Source of the DNA: a virus
Direction: 5' to 3' (one strand)
Virus record (IMG/VR): IMGVR_UViG_3300003322_000890
Location: 1 to 33,397 of that record
DNA length: 33,397 bases
The notes beneath the pieces are model-generated. The model ran no database searches, was not told the DNA's origin, and saw only the letters and a program-made list of their open reading frames with translations. The position numbers and the translations under genes are program-made. Of the stretch, positions 7,447-14,473 are shown piece by piece. Position 1 is the stretch's first letter; each line of letters begins with the position of its first letter.

Positions 7447-9933
7447 TTAGTTTGCTGGCCGCTGCTGCCAGCCATTTGCGCCGTCGTAATACAGCTCTGG
7501 AATAATCGCGGCTGTGGCTGCCGCCATAGGCCGGCTGGGATCGTTCGGGATCTGCGGTTTGGTCGGATTGGCATCGGCTGGCACCGTTGGACCGGCACTC
7601 TTGAGCGCCGCCGCAACATCACCAGGCAGAATGGTTGCCGGCTGCTGGCCTTCGATCTGTGCGATCCTATTTGCAAGCGCAATCTGCTGCTCTTTGAGTG
7701 TGGCCAGCTCCTTGGCGCGGGCATCATCCTTGGTCGTAGCGCCGCTGTACATGGACTTGAGCTCACCATGGATATCACCCATGGATTTGAGCATGTCCTG
7801 AAGCTTGAGCACAGGTGCGAGGCGCTCATCAAGCATGGCAAAGAACTCATCAGGAGTCATGTTGCCAAGCACGTTGGCGTCCATCTCGTCTTCAGGTTCT
7901 GCCATCTCATCAGTGACAACCTCGTCGAGCATCGGATCGGCTTTCGTCTCCTCAACGGCCATCACCTCGTCTGTGGCTGGTTCAGGCGGTGGTGCGGCCT
8001 TGAGCGCGACAAACATGCCGTCTTGGATAATGCCTTGTGTGCCATCAGGCGCGGTATACACCGGCTGTGCATCGGTGCTCTTGAAGGCAATGCCTTGGGA
8101 CTGGGCAGCCTTCTCAGTCGCAACCAGCTGCTGGCTGAGTGCTGTGGCCTGATCGGGTGTGAGACTTAATTCAGTAATCGCCGCCTTAAAGCGGCGCTCC
8201 ATCTCTTCTGGGGTCATACGAGACTCCTTGACCGTGAATCCTGTGAACAGGTTTGAAGCACGCGCATGCCTGGTTGGCACCAAGCTGCGCTCAAACGTGC
8301 GTATATCGGTAAACACCCCATCAATTGGCTGGATATCGGGGTGAAAAAAGCCGGGAGACATTTCGAGTTGATCGGCAATCGCGGCAACCTGCTCAGCAAT
8401 TTGCTCGCTCTTGAAGGTGCCACTCTCGACTCGCGTGCGACCAATCACTATCGAGTAGTCACACCAACCGAGATCGATACCAGGCCCCCACGGAGCATCA
8501 CTGCTGAACTCATCTGGCTTACCGACATGCCACCACCGCAATGGCCCAAACTGCTTGGTAGCCATCATGCGCTGGCTGTCCTGATCAAGCGTGGCCTCAG
8601 CAATAATCTCTTGGTCGCGGTCCTTATAGGCGGTTGTGGTGCGGCTGAGCCAGCGGCGATTGCCGGTTGCGTCCTTGTAGGTCGTAAAGCTCTTGACCGC
8701 TCGCACACCGCGCGTAAGCTTTTCCATTCGAGCATCGTGCTCAGCTTGGCGGCGCGCATCAGTCTCAGCTTGTCGCTTGGCGCGTTCGGCTTCACTGTTG
8801 GCTCGCCTGGCTTCATTCGCGGTACGGCGCTGCTCGACATCAGACCGGCGCTGCTGTGCTGCCTGCTCGCGGCTCATGCGGTTCTGTGCATCTTGAACAG
8901 CTGCTCGATAGCCTGCAACATCACCACGCTCAAGTGCAGTCAGTGCCCGCCTGCCTTGGTCGGTTGCCAGGCCATCACCAGAATCTGAAACCAAGCCAAG
9001 CGCGGCTAATTGCTTGGGTGCAGGTGTCTCACTTGGTGCGTTACCTTCTGCTGCCGCACGTAGTGAATCAACTGCATCTCCTGAGAGTCCAACCTTGCTT
9101 GCCGTATCGCGTGCTGTCTGCACCTTCTTGGCGTCTGCCTGCTGCTTCTTTTCATCGTCAGCTGGCTTAGCTGGCTTTGCACTGCCACCACCCCCGCCTT
9201 TTTTGGGTGTTTCAGCCTTTGGCTGCTTAGCTGCTGTCTCTCGTGCCTTGCTCAGCGCGGCATTCATCCGGCCAGCATCACCACGCATTGCGCTATCAAC
9301 CACGCTAAAAGCGGCTGGCGTCAATTCATACTTTCCATCAGCTCCCAACTTGGCCAGGCCCATTGCTGCCATCTTCTCGCCATTGGCCGGTGTAATGGTG
9401 TTGCCGTCTCTCGCATCGACCAATGCACCTTGGGTATTGGCATCAATCCCCGCTTCAGTCAGGAGCCGATCACGAGTCGCGCGCTGCTCGGCTTGCGCCG
9501 CCTCGCGCTTTGCCTGCTGCTCTCGCTGGCGCTGCTCAGGTGTTTTGGCTGGCTTCTTGGCTGCCGGTGCTCGCTTGCCACGGCCTTTAGGCTGCTTGAG
9601 CGGCTTCACTTCTGGTAACGTATCTGTGCGCTTGGGTGTGCGACCTTTGGCCGGCGTACCTGTACTTGAACCACCAGCACCGCCCGCCTGAAACTTGCCG
9701 TTATCACCTCGATAGAGGTTGCCAACAATCTGCTTAGCCTTGAGGCGCTTGCCCCATCGCTTGCGGCTGCCAAGTCCTGGTGTTGCCAACAGACCACCAG
9801 GCCCATGCGCTGGTGCTGCTTCTTCCTTGGCAGCGGGTAGGCTGGCATATGGCGTCATATGCGACCATCGCCGCGCAAACGGCTGGCCTGTTGCATACAT
9901 CCATCGCCACTGTTTTTTGCTTCTTGCCGGCAA
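7447..9933 (-). CDS. prohead protease-scaffold polyprotein with long N-terminal extension
   Basis: The protein has 828 residues from a TTG at 9933, with AAAAGG 8 bases upstream. Residues 1-30 (MPARSKKQWRWMYATGQPFARRW) form a basic motif seen at the start of many phage head proteins. HGPGGLLATPGL is at 43-54. Two related domains lie at about 157-235 and 275-350, followed by a charged, coiled-coil-like stretch to about 410. Residues about 416-570 are a serine protease domain with the WWHVGKP histidine (H469) and FERSLVP serine (S550), matching the His-Ser layout of HK97-type (U35/S78) prohead proteases. Residues 573-828 are acidic and helical (ELKSMYS, KELATLKEQQIALANRIAQIEG) and fit a scaffold. 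It should act inside the procapsid and cleave itself and the coat. Confidence 0.85.
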   Translation of the reverse strand: MPARSKKQWRWMYATGQPFARRWSHMTPYASLPAAKEEAAPAHGPGGLLATPGLGSRKRWGKRLKAKQIVGNLYRGDNGKFQAGGAGGSSTGTPAKGRTPKRTDTLPEVKPLKQPKGRGKRAPAAKKPAKTPEQRQREQQAKREAAQAEQRATRDRLLTEAGIDANTQGALVDARDGNTITPANGEKMAAMGLAKLGADGKYELTPAAFSVVDSAMRGDAGRMNAALSKARETAAKQPKAETPKKGGGGGSAKPAKPADDEKKQQADAKKVQTARDTASKVGLSGDAVDSLRAAAEGNAPSETPAPKQLAALGLVSDSGDGLATDQGRRALTALERGDVAGYRAAVQDAQNRMSREQAAQQRRSDVEQRRTANEARRANSEAERAKRQAETDARRQAEHDARMEKLTRGVRAVKSFTTYKDATGNRRWLSRTTTAYKDRDQEIIAEATLDQDSQRMMATKQFGPLRWWHVGKPDEFSSDAPWGPGIDLGWCDYSIVIGRTRVESGTFKSEQIAEQVAAIADQLEMSPGFFHPDIQPIDGVFTDIRTFERSLVPTRHARASNLFTGFTVKESRMTPEEMERRFKAAITELSLTPDQATALSQQLVATEKAAQSQGIAFKSTDAQPVYTAPDGTQGIIQDGMFVALKAAPPPEPATDEVMAVEETKADPMLDEVVTDEMAEPEDEMDANVLGNMTPDEFFAMLDERLAPVLKLQDMLKSMGDIHGELKSMYSGATTKDDARAKELATLKEQQIALANRIAQIEGQQPATILPGDVAAALKSAGPTVPADANPTKPQIPNDPSRPMAAATAAIIPELYYDGANGWQQRPAN

Positions 9934-9951
9934 AGTAGATGCCTTTTAGGT

Positions 9952-9998
9952 CAAAACAAAAGCGGCGTGCCACTCCCCGTAGGAAGCAACACGCCGCT
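9952..9998 (-). terminator. intrinsic terminator or attenuator upstream of the protease-scaffold gene
   Basis: On the minus strand AGCGGCGTG (9998-9990) pairs with CACGCCGCT (9969-9961). An inner helix CUUCC/GGGAG is capped by a UACG tetraloop of the stable UNCG class, and the hairpin is followed by UUUGUUUU (9960-9952). It lies between two co-oriented late genes, 19-65 bases before the TTG start, so it probably reduces rather than ends transcription. Confidence 0.75.
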
Positions 9999-10024
9999 GG
10001 CTTTTCAGCGAAAGGCGCGATCGG

Positions 10025-10228
10025 TTATTGGTTATCGCTATTTAGTATAGCATGCAATGCAATAGTGCTATGGGTAGATTCTCGGCGCTCTTCACGACTG
10101 ACAATCGGACAAGGTTTGCCAAGTGCACGAGCGAGCGCACGCACGGTGCCAATAGCCTGACGGTAGGCATCTTCAAGGTTCTTGCGCTCCTCTGCGGTTA
10201 GAATAGGTTGTAGTGCTGTGTCGCTCAC
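10025..10228 (-). CDS. small hypothetical protein
   Basis: The protein has 67 residues from a GTG at 10228 that overlaps the previous stop as GTGA. The first half is a predicted amphipathic helix (TAEERKNLEDAYRQAIGTVRALARAL) and the C-terminus is hydrophilic. No family is recognised. It is the last gene before the terminator-like hairpin that precedes the protease-scaffold gene. Confidence 0.6.
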   Translation of the reverse strand: MSDTALQPILTAEERKNLEDAYRQAIGTVRALARALGKPCPIVSREERRESTHSTIALHAILNSDNQ

Positions 10229-10587
10229 AACATCACCTTCAAGGTTGCTCGACTATGTGCACGGTCCCATGCCCACGTTACCCGCTGCTCATCGTTGGGT
10301 ACAACACTCTCAGCGGCCAAGCGTGAAAGCTGCATCTGCTTGGCCAGCCACGCACCAGGATCGGGCCAGGTTGGGCGTAGCGCACTCAACAGCAATTGGA
10401 GCAAGATGCCATTGCGCTGAGCGATGCCAAACTGATCAGGAGGAAACAGCGCTACTGCTTCGACCCGATCAGACCAGATGTCAATCACAAAGCCGGCACT
10501 GACACCTATGGTGCGCTGGCCATCTTCACTCTTTGACCAGGTGAATGATGCTGGTGGCTTTGAAAAGAGATCAATTAACTGCTGCAT
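10225..10587 (-). CDS. hypothetical protein of the head-completion gene group
   Basis: The protein has 120 residues and starts 17 bases inside the end of the gp10-like gene. It is alpha/beta, with a strand pair (GQRTIGVSAGFVIDIWSD) and a C-terminal helix. Its position between a gp10-like head-tail protein and the protease gene is where connector or tail-terminator proteins can occur. The sequence itself gives no family match that I can name. Confidence 0.6.
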   Translation of the reverse strand: MQQLIDLFSKPPASFTWSKSEDGQRTIGVSAGFVIDIWSDRVEAVALFPPDQFGIAQRNGILLQLLLSALRPTWPDPGAWLAKQMQLSRLAAESVVPNDEQRVTWAWDRAHSRATLKVML

Positions 10588-11044
10588 CTATCGCTCGCTG
10601 CATAATGCCGCCGGCCAACCGTCGCCACTTCTTTGCTATGGCCTTGTCCCAATTGCGTGCCTCAGTGCCAGGATGGTTCACACCTCGGCTGAATACCTCG
10701 TTATTGCCAATGCTGCCTGCGCCTGAGCTAATCGAGTTTGGCCGTGTCTTGGCTCTGAATGGTGTATTGAACCGTAACACACCACCATTCCTTGGCAAAA
10801 TGCGATGTGGCTGCGTGCCTCTATTGAGCATCGAATAAATCTCATCGCCGGTTGATATGATGCGTACCCAGATGCTTGGCGCTTCAATTGTGAAGCTGGC
10901 TGGATCATCCCACGTCTGTACGGTCACCTCAAAGTCTATTTTCATCGACTGAGCAATACCGTTCATCTGGTTGGTCATCACCTGTGCCATCTTGCGCGGA
11001 TCGCTCGGCAGACTCTTGGGTATGATGGCTCGTGACTTACCCAT
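10571..11044 (-). CDS. HK97 gp10-like head-tail joining / tail completion protein
   Basis: The protein has 157 residues. The centre (LNRGTQPHRILPRNGGVLRF) and the later FSRGVNHPGTEARNWDKAIAKKW...IMQRAIDAA match the pattern of HK97 gp10-like proteins: a short W/GT-H motif, a beta hairpin, then v-HPGt followed by a C-terminal helix. Such proteins sit at the neck or tail end and complete head-tail joining. The location downstream of portal and head morphogenesis genes is consistent. The start is ATG 11044, overlapping the preceding small membrane gene by 8 bases. Confidence 0.72.
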   Translation of the reverse strand: MGKSRAIIPKSLPSDPRKMAQVMTNQMNGIAQSMKIDFEVTVQTWDDPASFTIEAPSIWVRIISTGDEIYSMLNRGTQPHRILPRNGGVLRFNTPFRAKTRPNSISSGAGSIGNNEVFSRGVNHPGTEARNWDKAIAKKWRRLAGGIMQRAIDAAVN

Positions 11045-11210
11045 GGTCTATTCGATAGGCTGCATAGATGCAGGATGCAACAACCGCAAGCGATAGGCCA
11101 ATATTAAACCACCGTGCACTAGGCGTAATATTATTGCGGAATAGATTCGAGCCCACTGAAAGACCGGCAAAGGCAGCCAGCACAATCAAGCCGATGATTT
11201 GCGTGCTCAT
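11037..11210 (-). CDS. small two-span membrane protein
   Basis: The protein has 57 residues from the ATG at 11210, which overlaps the stop of the head morphogenesis gene as ATGA. Two hydrophobic segments (about residues 4-20 and 34-50) are joined by a short hydrophilic loop (FRNNITPSARW). The size and two-span layout resemble small class II holins, but there is no endolysin nearby and small membrane proteins are common in this operon (see 16189-16290). The function stays open. Confidence 0.6.
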   Translation of the reverse strand: MSTQIIGLIVLAAFAGLSVGSNLFRNNITPSARWFNIGLSLAVVASCIYAAYRIDHG

Positions 11211-11764
11211 ACCTGCAACACTCCATCTCTGATCCGCACTGGTGACCAACTCATCTCACGCTGCACACATGTTTGGCACGAGTCAGTAGCACCACGCCGC
11301 CAATACGCATCATAGTTGTTATCACCGTCGAGCTCTACCACTTCCCACTGACACTTGCAGTTGGTCAGACACTGTGTGCCTTCCGCCGGCATAGCTGGTA
11401 GTGGCAGCAGTTTGGTAGCACCTCTCCAGTATGGCACCTGGATCGACCTGGCATACATCGCTGCTCTGGCCTTCCAACCTGCCATGAACTGGCCAGCCTC
11501 TTGTATCTCGATACCAAACCGCTCCAAGTACTTGAGCTGCACCCGTAGGTCTTCGGTGACTGACGTGCGCATGGTCGGTGTCAGTTGATCGGTATCAGCT
11601 CCTGTCAGCATCGCGGCCGAGTGGTAGCGCGCCAGTTGCCTCGATAGCTCTTGCTCCCAGGCCTGCACACCATCTGGGTACTGTGTCTCAAGCGCCTCTG
11701 TTGCGGCTTCTATGAGCCGCACGAGGCGCTGTATCAGCCAGTTGAGTGGGTCAGTGCTGGGCAT
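11207..11764 (-). CDS. phage head morphogenesis / minor head protein
   Basis: The protein has 185 residues. The N-terminal half is helical. The C-terminal half has PAMPAEGTQCLTNCKCQWEV and DSCQTCVQREMSWSPVRIRDGVLQ, a cysteine-rich signature seen in phage minor head proteins of the Mu F / SPP1 gp7 type, where the Cys residues may bind metal. It lies directly downstream of the portal and ParB-like genes, the usual place for this family. It starts 1 base before the ParB-like gene stop region ends, so it is tightly coupled. Confidence 0.78.
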   Translation of the reverse strand: MPSTDPLNWLIQRLVRLIEAATEALETQYPDGVQAWEQELSRQLARYHSAAMLTGADTDQLTPTMRTSVTEDLRVQLKYLERFGIEIQEAGQFMAGWKARAAMYARSIQVPYWRGATKLLPLPAMPAEGTQCLTNCKCQWEVVELDGDNNYDAYWRRGATDSCQTCVQREMSWSPVRIRDGVLQV

Positions 11765-12721
11765 TTATTGCCACCATTGCGCCATATCTGCTGGCACTCC
11801 ATGTATCCTCAACACTGAACGGGGATCGGATACTTTTGGCTGCTTCATTGCACGACCTTCCATGTAGGCATTAAAGCATCCTGCAATATAACGAGCACTG
11901 TATGCTATTGAAACAATATCCCCCGTAGCATCAGTAACCGATGATATGACCGATGCAGTCATTAAATGGCGATTCACAAACTTGCGAGGATCGCCAACCT
12001 GGATACCATCATCGAAAGCTGCCCCGCGCCAAAAATCAATAACCGATGGCTCTTTGCGTACCTTTGCCAATGGGTCTGCGAATCGTAATGTCAGCAATGC
12101 CATGCTCAGTGTTGATGACCTAAAAAGACTCCTGTTTAGGTGACGATCCGACTTTTCCATGAGCTTGAAATAATCTCTGGCATATGGAGCATATAGGCGT
12201 ATCCACCGTACCATGTCGTCTTTATGAAGAGCCTGAGAGCTATTTGGGTTGCGTAGGCAACCAGTGCTCATAAAGTTAATGGCACCGCTGAGATATCGAA
12301 TCTGCGTTTTTGTGCAGCCGATTTCAACATCAAGCTCCATTGCCCCAAGCAAATGTGCCCCGGTTCTTCGCATGCCAATATCAGTGTTGCCATATATCCA
12401 GGCAATCTCTTCCTTTCTTGCAACATGAGTAGTCAACACTGTGAACTGCTGCTTGGTTTCTGAGAGAATTACCGCCCATAAACGGTGTTGACCATCAACG
12501 ATTGAATGCTTGCCATCACAAACAACAACGTGTATTTGCGTGCCTTGAATAAACCGACCCCGCCGCATCTCTTCAGCCAAAAACTCAACATGCTCTTGGC
12601 GAACATTCCGTTGATGCTCGTATTGCATCGTTTCCAGCCAAAACGTTGCCATTGCCGGTGTCATTTCCTGAGTGACGACCTTGCCAACACTTCGTGCGGC
12701 TGCAAATACTTGGGAATCCAT
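11765..12721 (-). CDS. ParB-like DGQHR-domain protein in the head operon
   Basis: The protein has 318 residues from the ATG at 12721, with AGGAGG 8 bases upstream. A longer in-frame ATG eight codons upstream lacks a ribosome binding site. IVDGQHRLWAVI is the core motif of ParB/Srx-fold DGQHR proteins, preceded by EMRRGRFIQGTQIHVVV and followed by a long helical domain (about residues 120-318) typical of phage-borne DGQHR proteins. Some ParB-fold proteins are CTPases or nucleases, but the role of this one is unknown. Base composition is more AT-rich than in portal and TerL. It is inserted between portal and head morphogenesis with its own RNA element upstream, so it looks like an added cargo gene. 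Confidence 0.78.
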   Translation of the reverse strand: MDSQVFAAARSVGKVVTQEMTPAMATFWLETMQYEHQRNVRQEHVEFLAEEMRRGRFIQGTQIHVVVCDGKHSIVDGQHRLWAVILSETKQQFTVLTTHVARKEEIAWIYGNTDIGMRRTGAHLLGAMELDVEIGCTKTQIRYLSGAINFMSTGCLRNPNSSQALHKDDMVRWIRLYAPYARDYFKLMEKSDRHLNRSLFRSSTLSMALLTLRFADPLAKVRKEPSVIDFWRGAAFDDGIQVGDPRKFVNRHLMTASVISSVTDATGDIVSIAYSARYIAGCFNAYMEGRAMKQPKVSDPRSVLRIHGVPADMAQWWQ

Positions 12722-12809
12722 CACACGCCTCCTGTGTGACCTCACTTATAAGCGCACGGCAAGCGGTGGAGGTTAATACCGCTTTTCGGTTGCAAGCCTA
12801 GCCGTGCGC
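12721..12809 (-). ncRNA. structured RNA element 2 (candidate cis-regulator of the ParB-like gene)
   Basis: On the minus strand P1 is GCGCACGGC (12809-12801) with GCCGUGCGC (12760-12752), nine perfect pairs that share no sequence with element 1 except the inner GGC. Inside is the same UAGGCUUGCAACCGAA, then P2 AAGCGGU/ACCGCUU with loop AUUAACCUCC. Downstream, 12739-12721 forms a 6-bp hairpin UCACAC/GUGUGA whose 7-base loop is AGGAGGC, the ribosome binding site itself; the last stem base is the A of the AUG. CCUCC of the P2 loop is complementary to GGAGG of this loop. The portal stop codon is 9 bases upstream. Confidence 0.75.
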
Positions 12810-12817
12810 TGGATACA

Positions 12818-14473
12818 CTACTGTTGGTGCGCCTTCTTACTTAGATTTTGCGCCCACTTCAGCTCCTCATCTAGTAGATCGTCAACTGCATCTTTGGTGG
12901 TAACGATTGATCCTAGTTGTGGAATGATTACTTCAGGCGAGTCAGAGCCAACTACATATGGCTTATTGGCGTCTATAACACCACCACGCGGCCAATCCTT
13001 CGTGGCTACACCTTGCTGCTGTTGTTTGGGCGGCGTTGTGGGCGCTCCTTGCAGAAGCGACAGGATAGCCGGGTTGACACGCAGCGTGTCTGAACTAATC
13101 TTCTCATCGTCGCTAATCTGGCCGTTGGCGGTCGCATCATCGGCAATCATCTCGCGTGGTAGGTCTTCGCTATCAACAGCCAGCTGGCGAGCCATCGCCG
13201 GGCTAATCTCACCTGACTGGATTTGTGCGGCGCGTGTCTCAGCGCGCATCTTCTGCACTTCCGCCTTGGCCTTCTGATCGCGCATGTCGTTTTCGTCGGT
13301 GAACTCAAGCTCAGTTGTCTGAGGCAGCACCCGATCGCTAACGGTCTGCTCCCACCACTTGATGAAGGCGGCAATACCGATGCCTTGTGACTGGTCCTGA
13401 AGTATCTCAGTCTGCTTGCCGGTGCCGAGCCCTTGGCCGCTCAGCGGCTGAATATCCTGCACTGGTACACCAATCGCATTGGCGTAGATGAGATAGGCGT
13501 TATCGCGCTCCTCTTTCGGGTTGAAGCCGTCGAGCATCTCTTTAAGCCTGACTTCAACCGAACTAATCGGCGTATCGCTTGGGATAGCGCCAAGAATTGT
13601 GCCCAGATAGTACAACCAGCCTTTGACCTGTGCGGCATTCTGGCCTGACTGAATGATGCCTTGCAGCGTCTGATCACTGATACCTTGCAGGAATGCGAGC
13701 TTATTAGCCCCGCCACCCGTAATGGCCTCAAACCCAAGCTGCTCCATCGCTGCTATCTTGGCAATGGTCTTATAGGCACGGTCAGCAGCCGAACGCCCGA
13801 CGCCGAATAGTTCGGCGCGCGGGCTAGGCTGATCTGCATACATTAGCACTTGGTCCCAGCGTAGGATCTGCCACTCACCATTGACCGCCATAAAGCGCAC
13901 AGGATAAGCCAGGTTGCCGGTCCTGGTGCATCGTAGGCTGTCGAGGTGATAGAGTCCAGTTATCTTGCTGCCTGGTGGCGAGAGTGTCACGGCCGCTTCA
14001 TCAAATGTCTGCTTCTCACCACCGGCTATGGTCTCTTGTGAGGCCTTGAGCTTGAGCTTGTGAACTTCCTCACCTTGGCGGCGAATACGGATAAACACAC
14101 CATTGTCTGGCAGCAGCAGATCCTGCACAATCTTGAGCGCGAATGGCACCCAGCCTTCACCACCATTGGCCCGCTTCATCAGCTCTTGGCTGGCTGCAAC
14201 CTTACGTGAGCTATCCTGGCTGTCCTTGATGATAAAGCCGTGGGCAGCAAACTTGGTTGCGGTGCGAGCAACAGCCGCTGCCCACATCGACTCCTTCTCA
14301 ATGGTTGCACACAACTGCCAATCCCGCCGCGGGCTCCAATATGCTGACAGATCGGTATAGCTCGGCACATTCATCATATATGGCATGATGAACTGCAATA
14401 GCGCGCCTGAGCTTGGATATGGCAGCGTGTTACCAGCAATCGCTGATGGTGGTTCGTGTGTGCCGTTGGTCAT
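12818..14473 (-). CDS. portal protein
   Basis: The protein has 551 residues, a normal length for portals. It overlaps the TerL stop by 4 bases and follows TerS-TerL. RDWQLCATIEKESMWAAAVARTATKFAAHGF at residues 49-80 and the later ELFGVGRSAADRAYKTIAKI...PVQDIQPLSGQGLGTGKQTEILQDQS are typical of phage portal proteins (clip/stem region). The C-terminal 100 residues are hydrophilic with a KQQQQ tract. The portal forms the dodecameric DNA channel at one capsid vertex and docks the terminase. The gene ends 9 bases before the second structured RNA element. Confidence 0.88.
   Translation of the reverse strand: MTNGTHEPPSAIAGNTLPYPSSGALLQFIMPYMMNVPSYTDLSAYWSPRRDWQLCATIEKESMWAAAVARTATKFAAHGFIIKDSQDSSRKVAASQELMKRANGGEGWVPFALKIVQDLLLPDNGVFIRIRRQGEEVHKLKLKASQETIAGGEKQTFDEAAVTLSPPGSKITGLYHLDSLRCTRTGNLAYPVRFMAVNGEWQILRWDQVLMYADQPSPRAELFGVGRSAADRAYKTIAKIAAMEQLGFEAITGGGANKLAFLQGISDQTLQGIIQSGQNAAQVKGWLYYLGTILGAIPSDTPISSVEVRLKEMLDGFNPKEERDNAYLIYANAIGVPVQDIQPLSGQGLGTGKQTEILQDQSQGIGIAAFIKWWEQTVSDRVLPQTTELEFTDENDMRDQKAKAEVQKMRAETRAAQIQSGEISPAMARQLAVDSEDLPREMIADDATANGQISDDEKISSDTLRVNPAILSLLQGAPTTPPKQQQQGVATKDWPRGGVIDANKPYVVGSDSPEVIIPQLGSIVTTKDAVDDLLDEELKWAQNLSKKAHQQ

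Noticed and set aside
9014-9691. 225-residue plus-strand frame
   Set aside because: Antisense of the low-complexity Ala/Lys/Gln region of the protease-scaffold gene; leucine/serine-rich shadow with no ribosome binding site.
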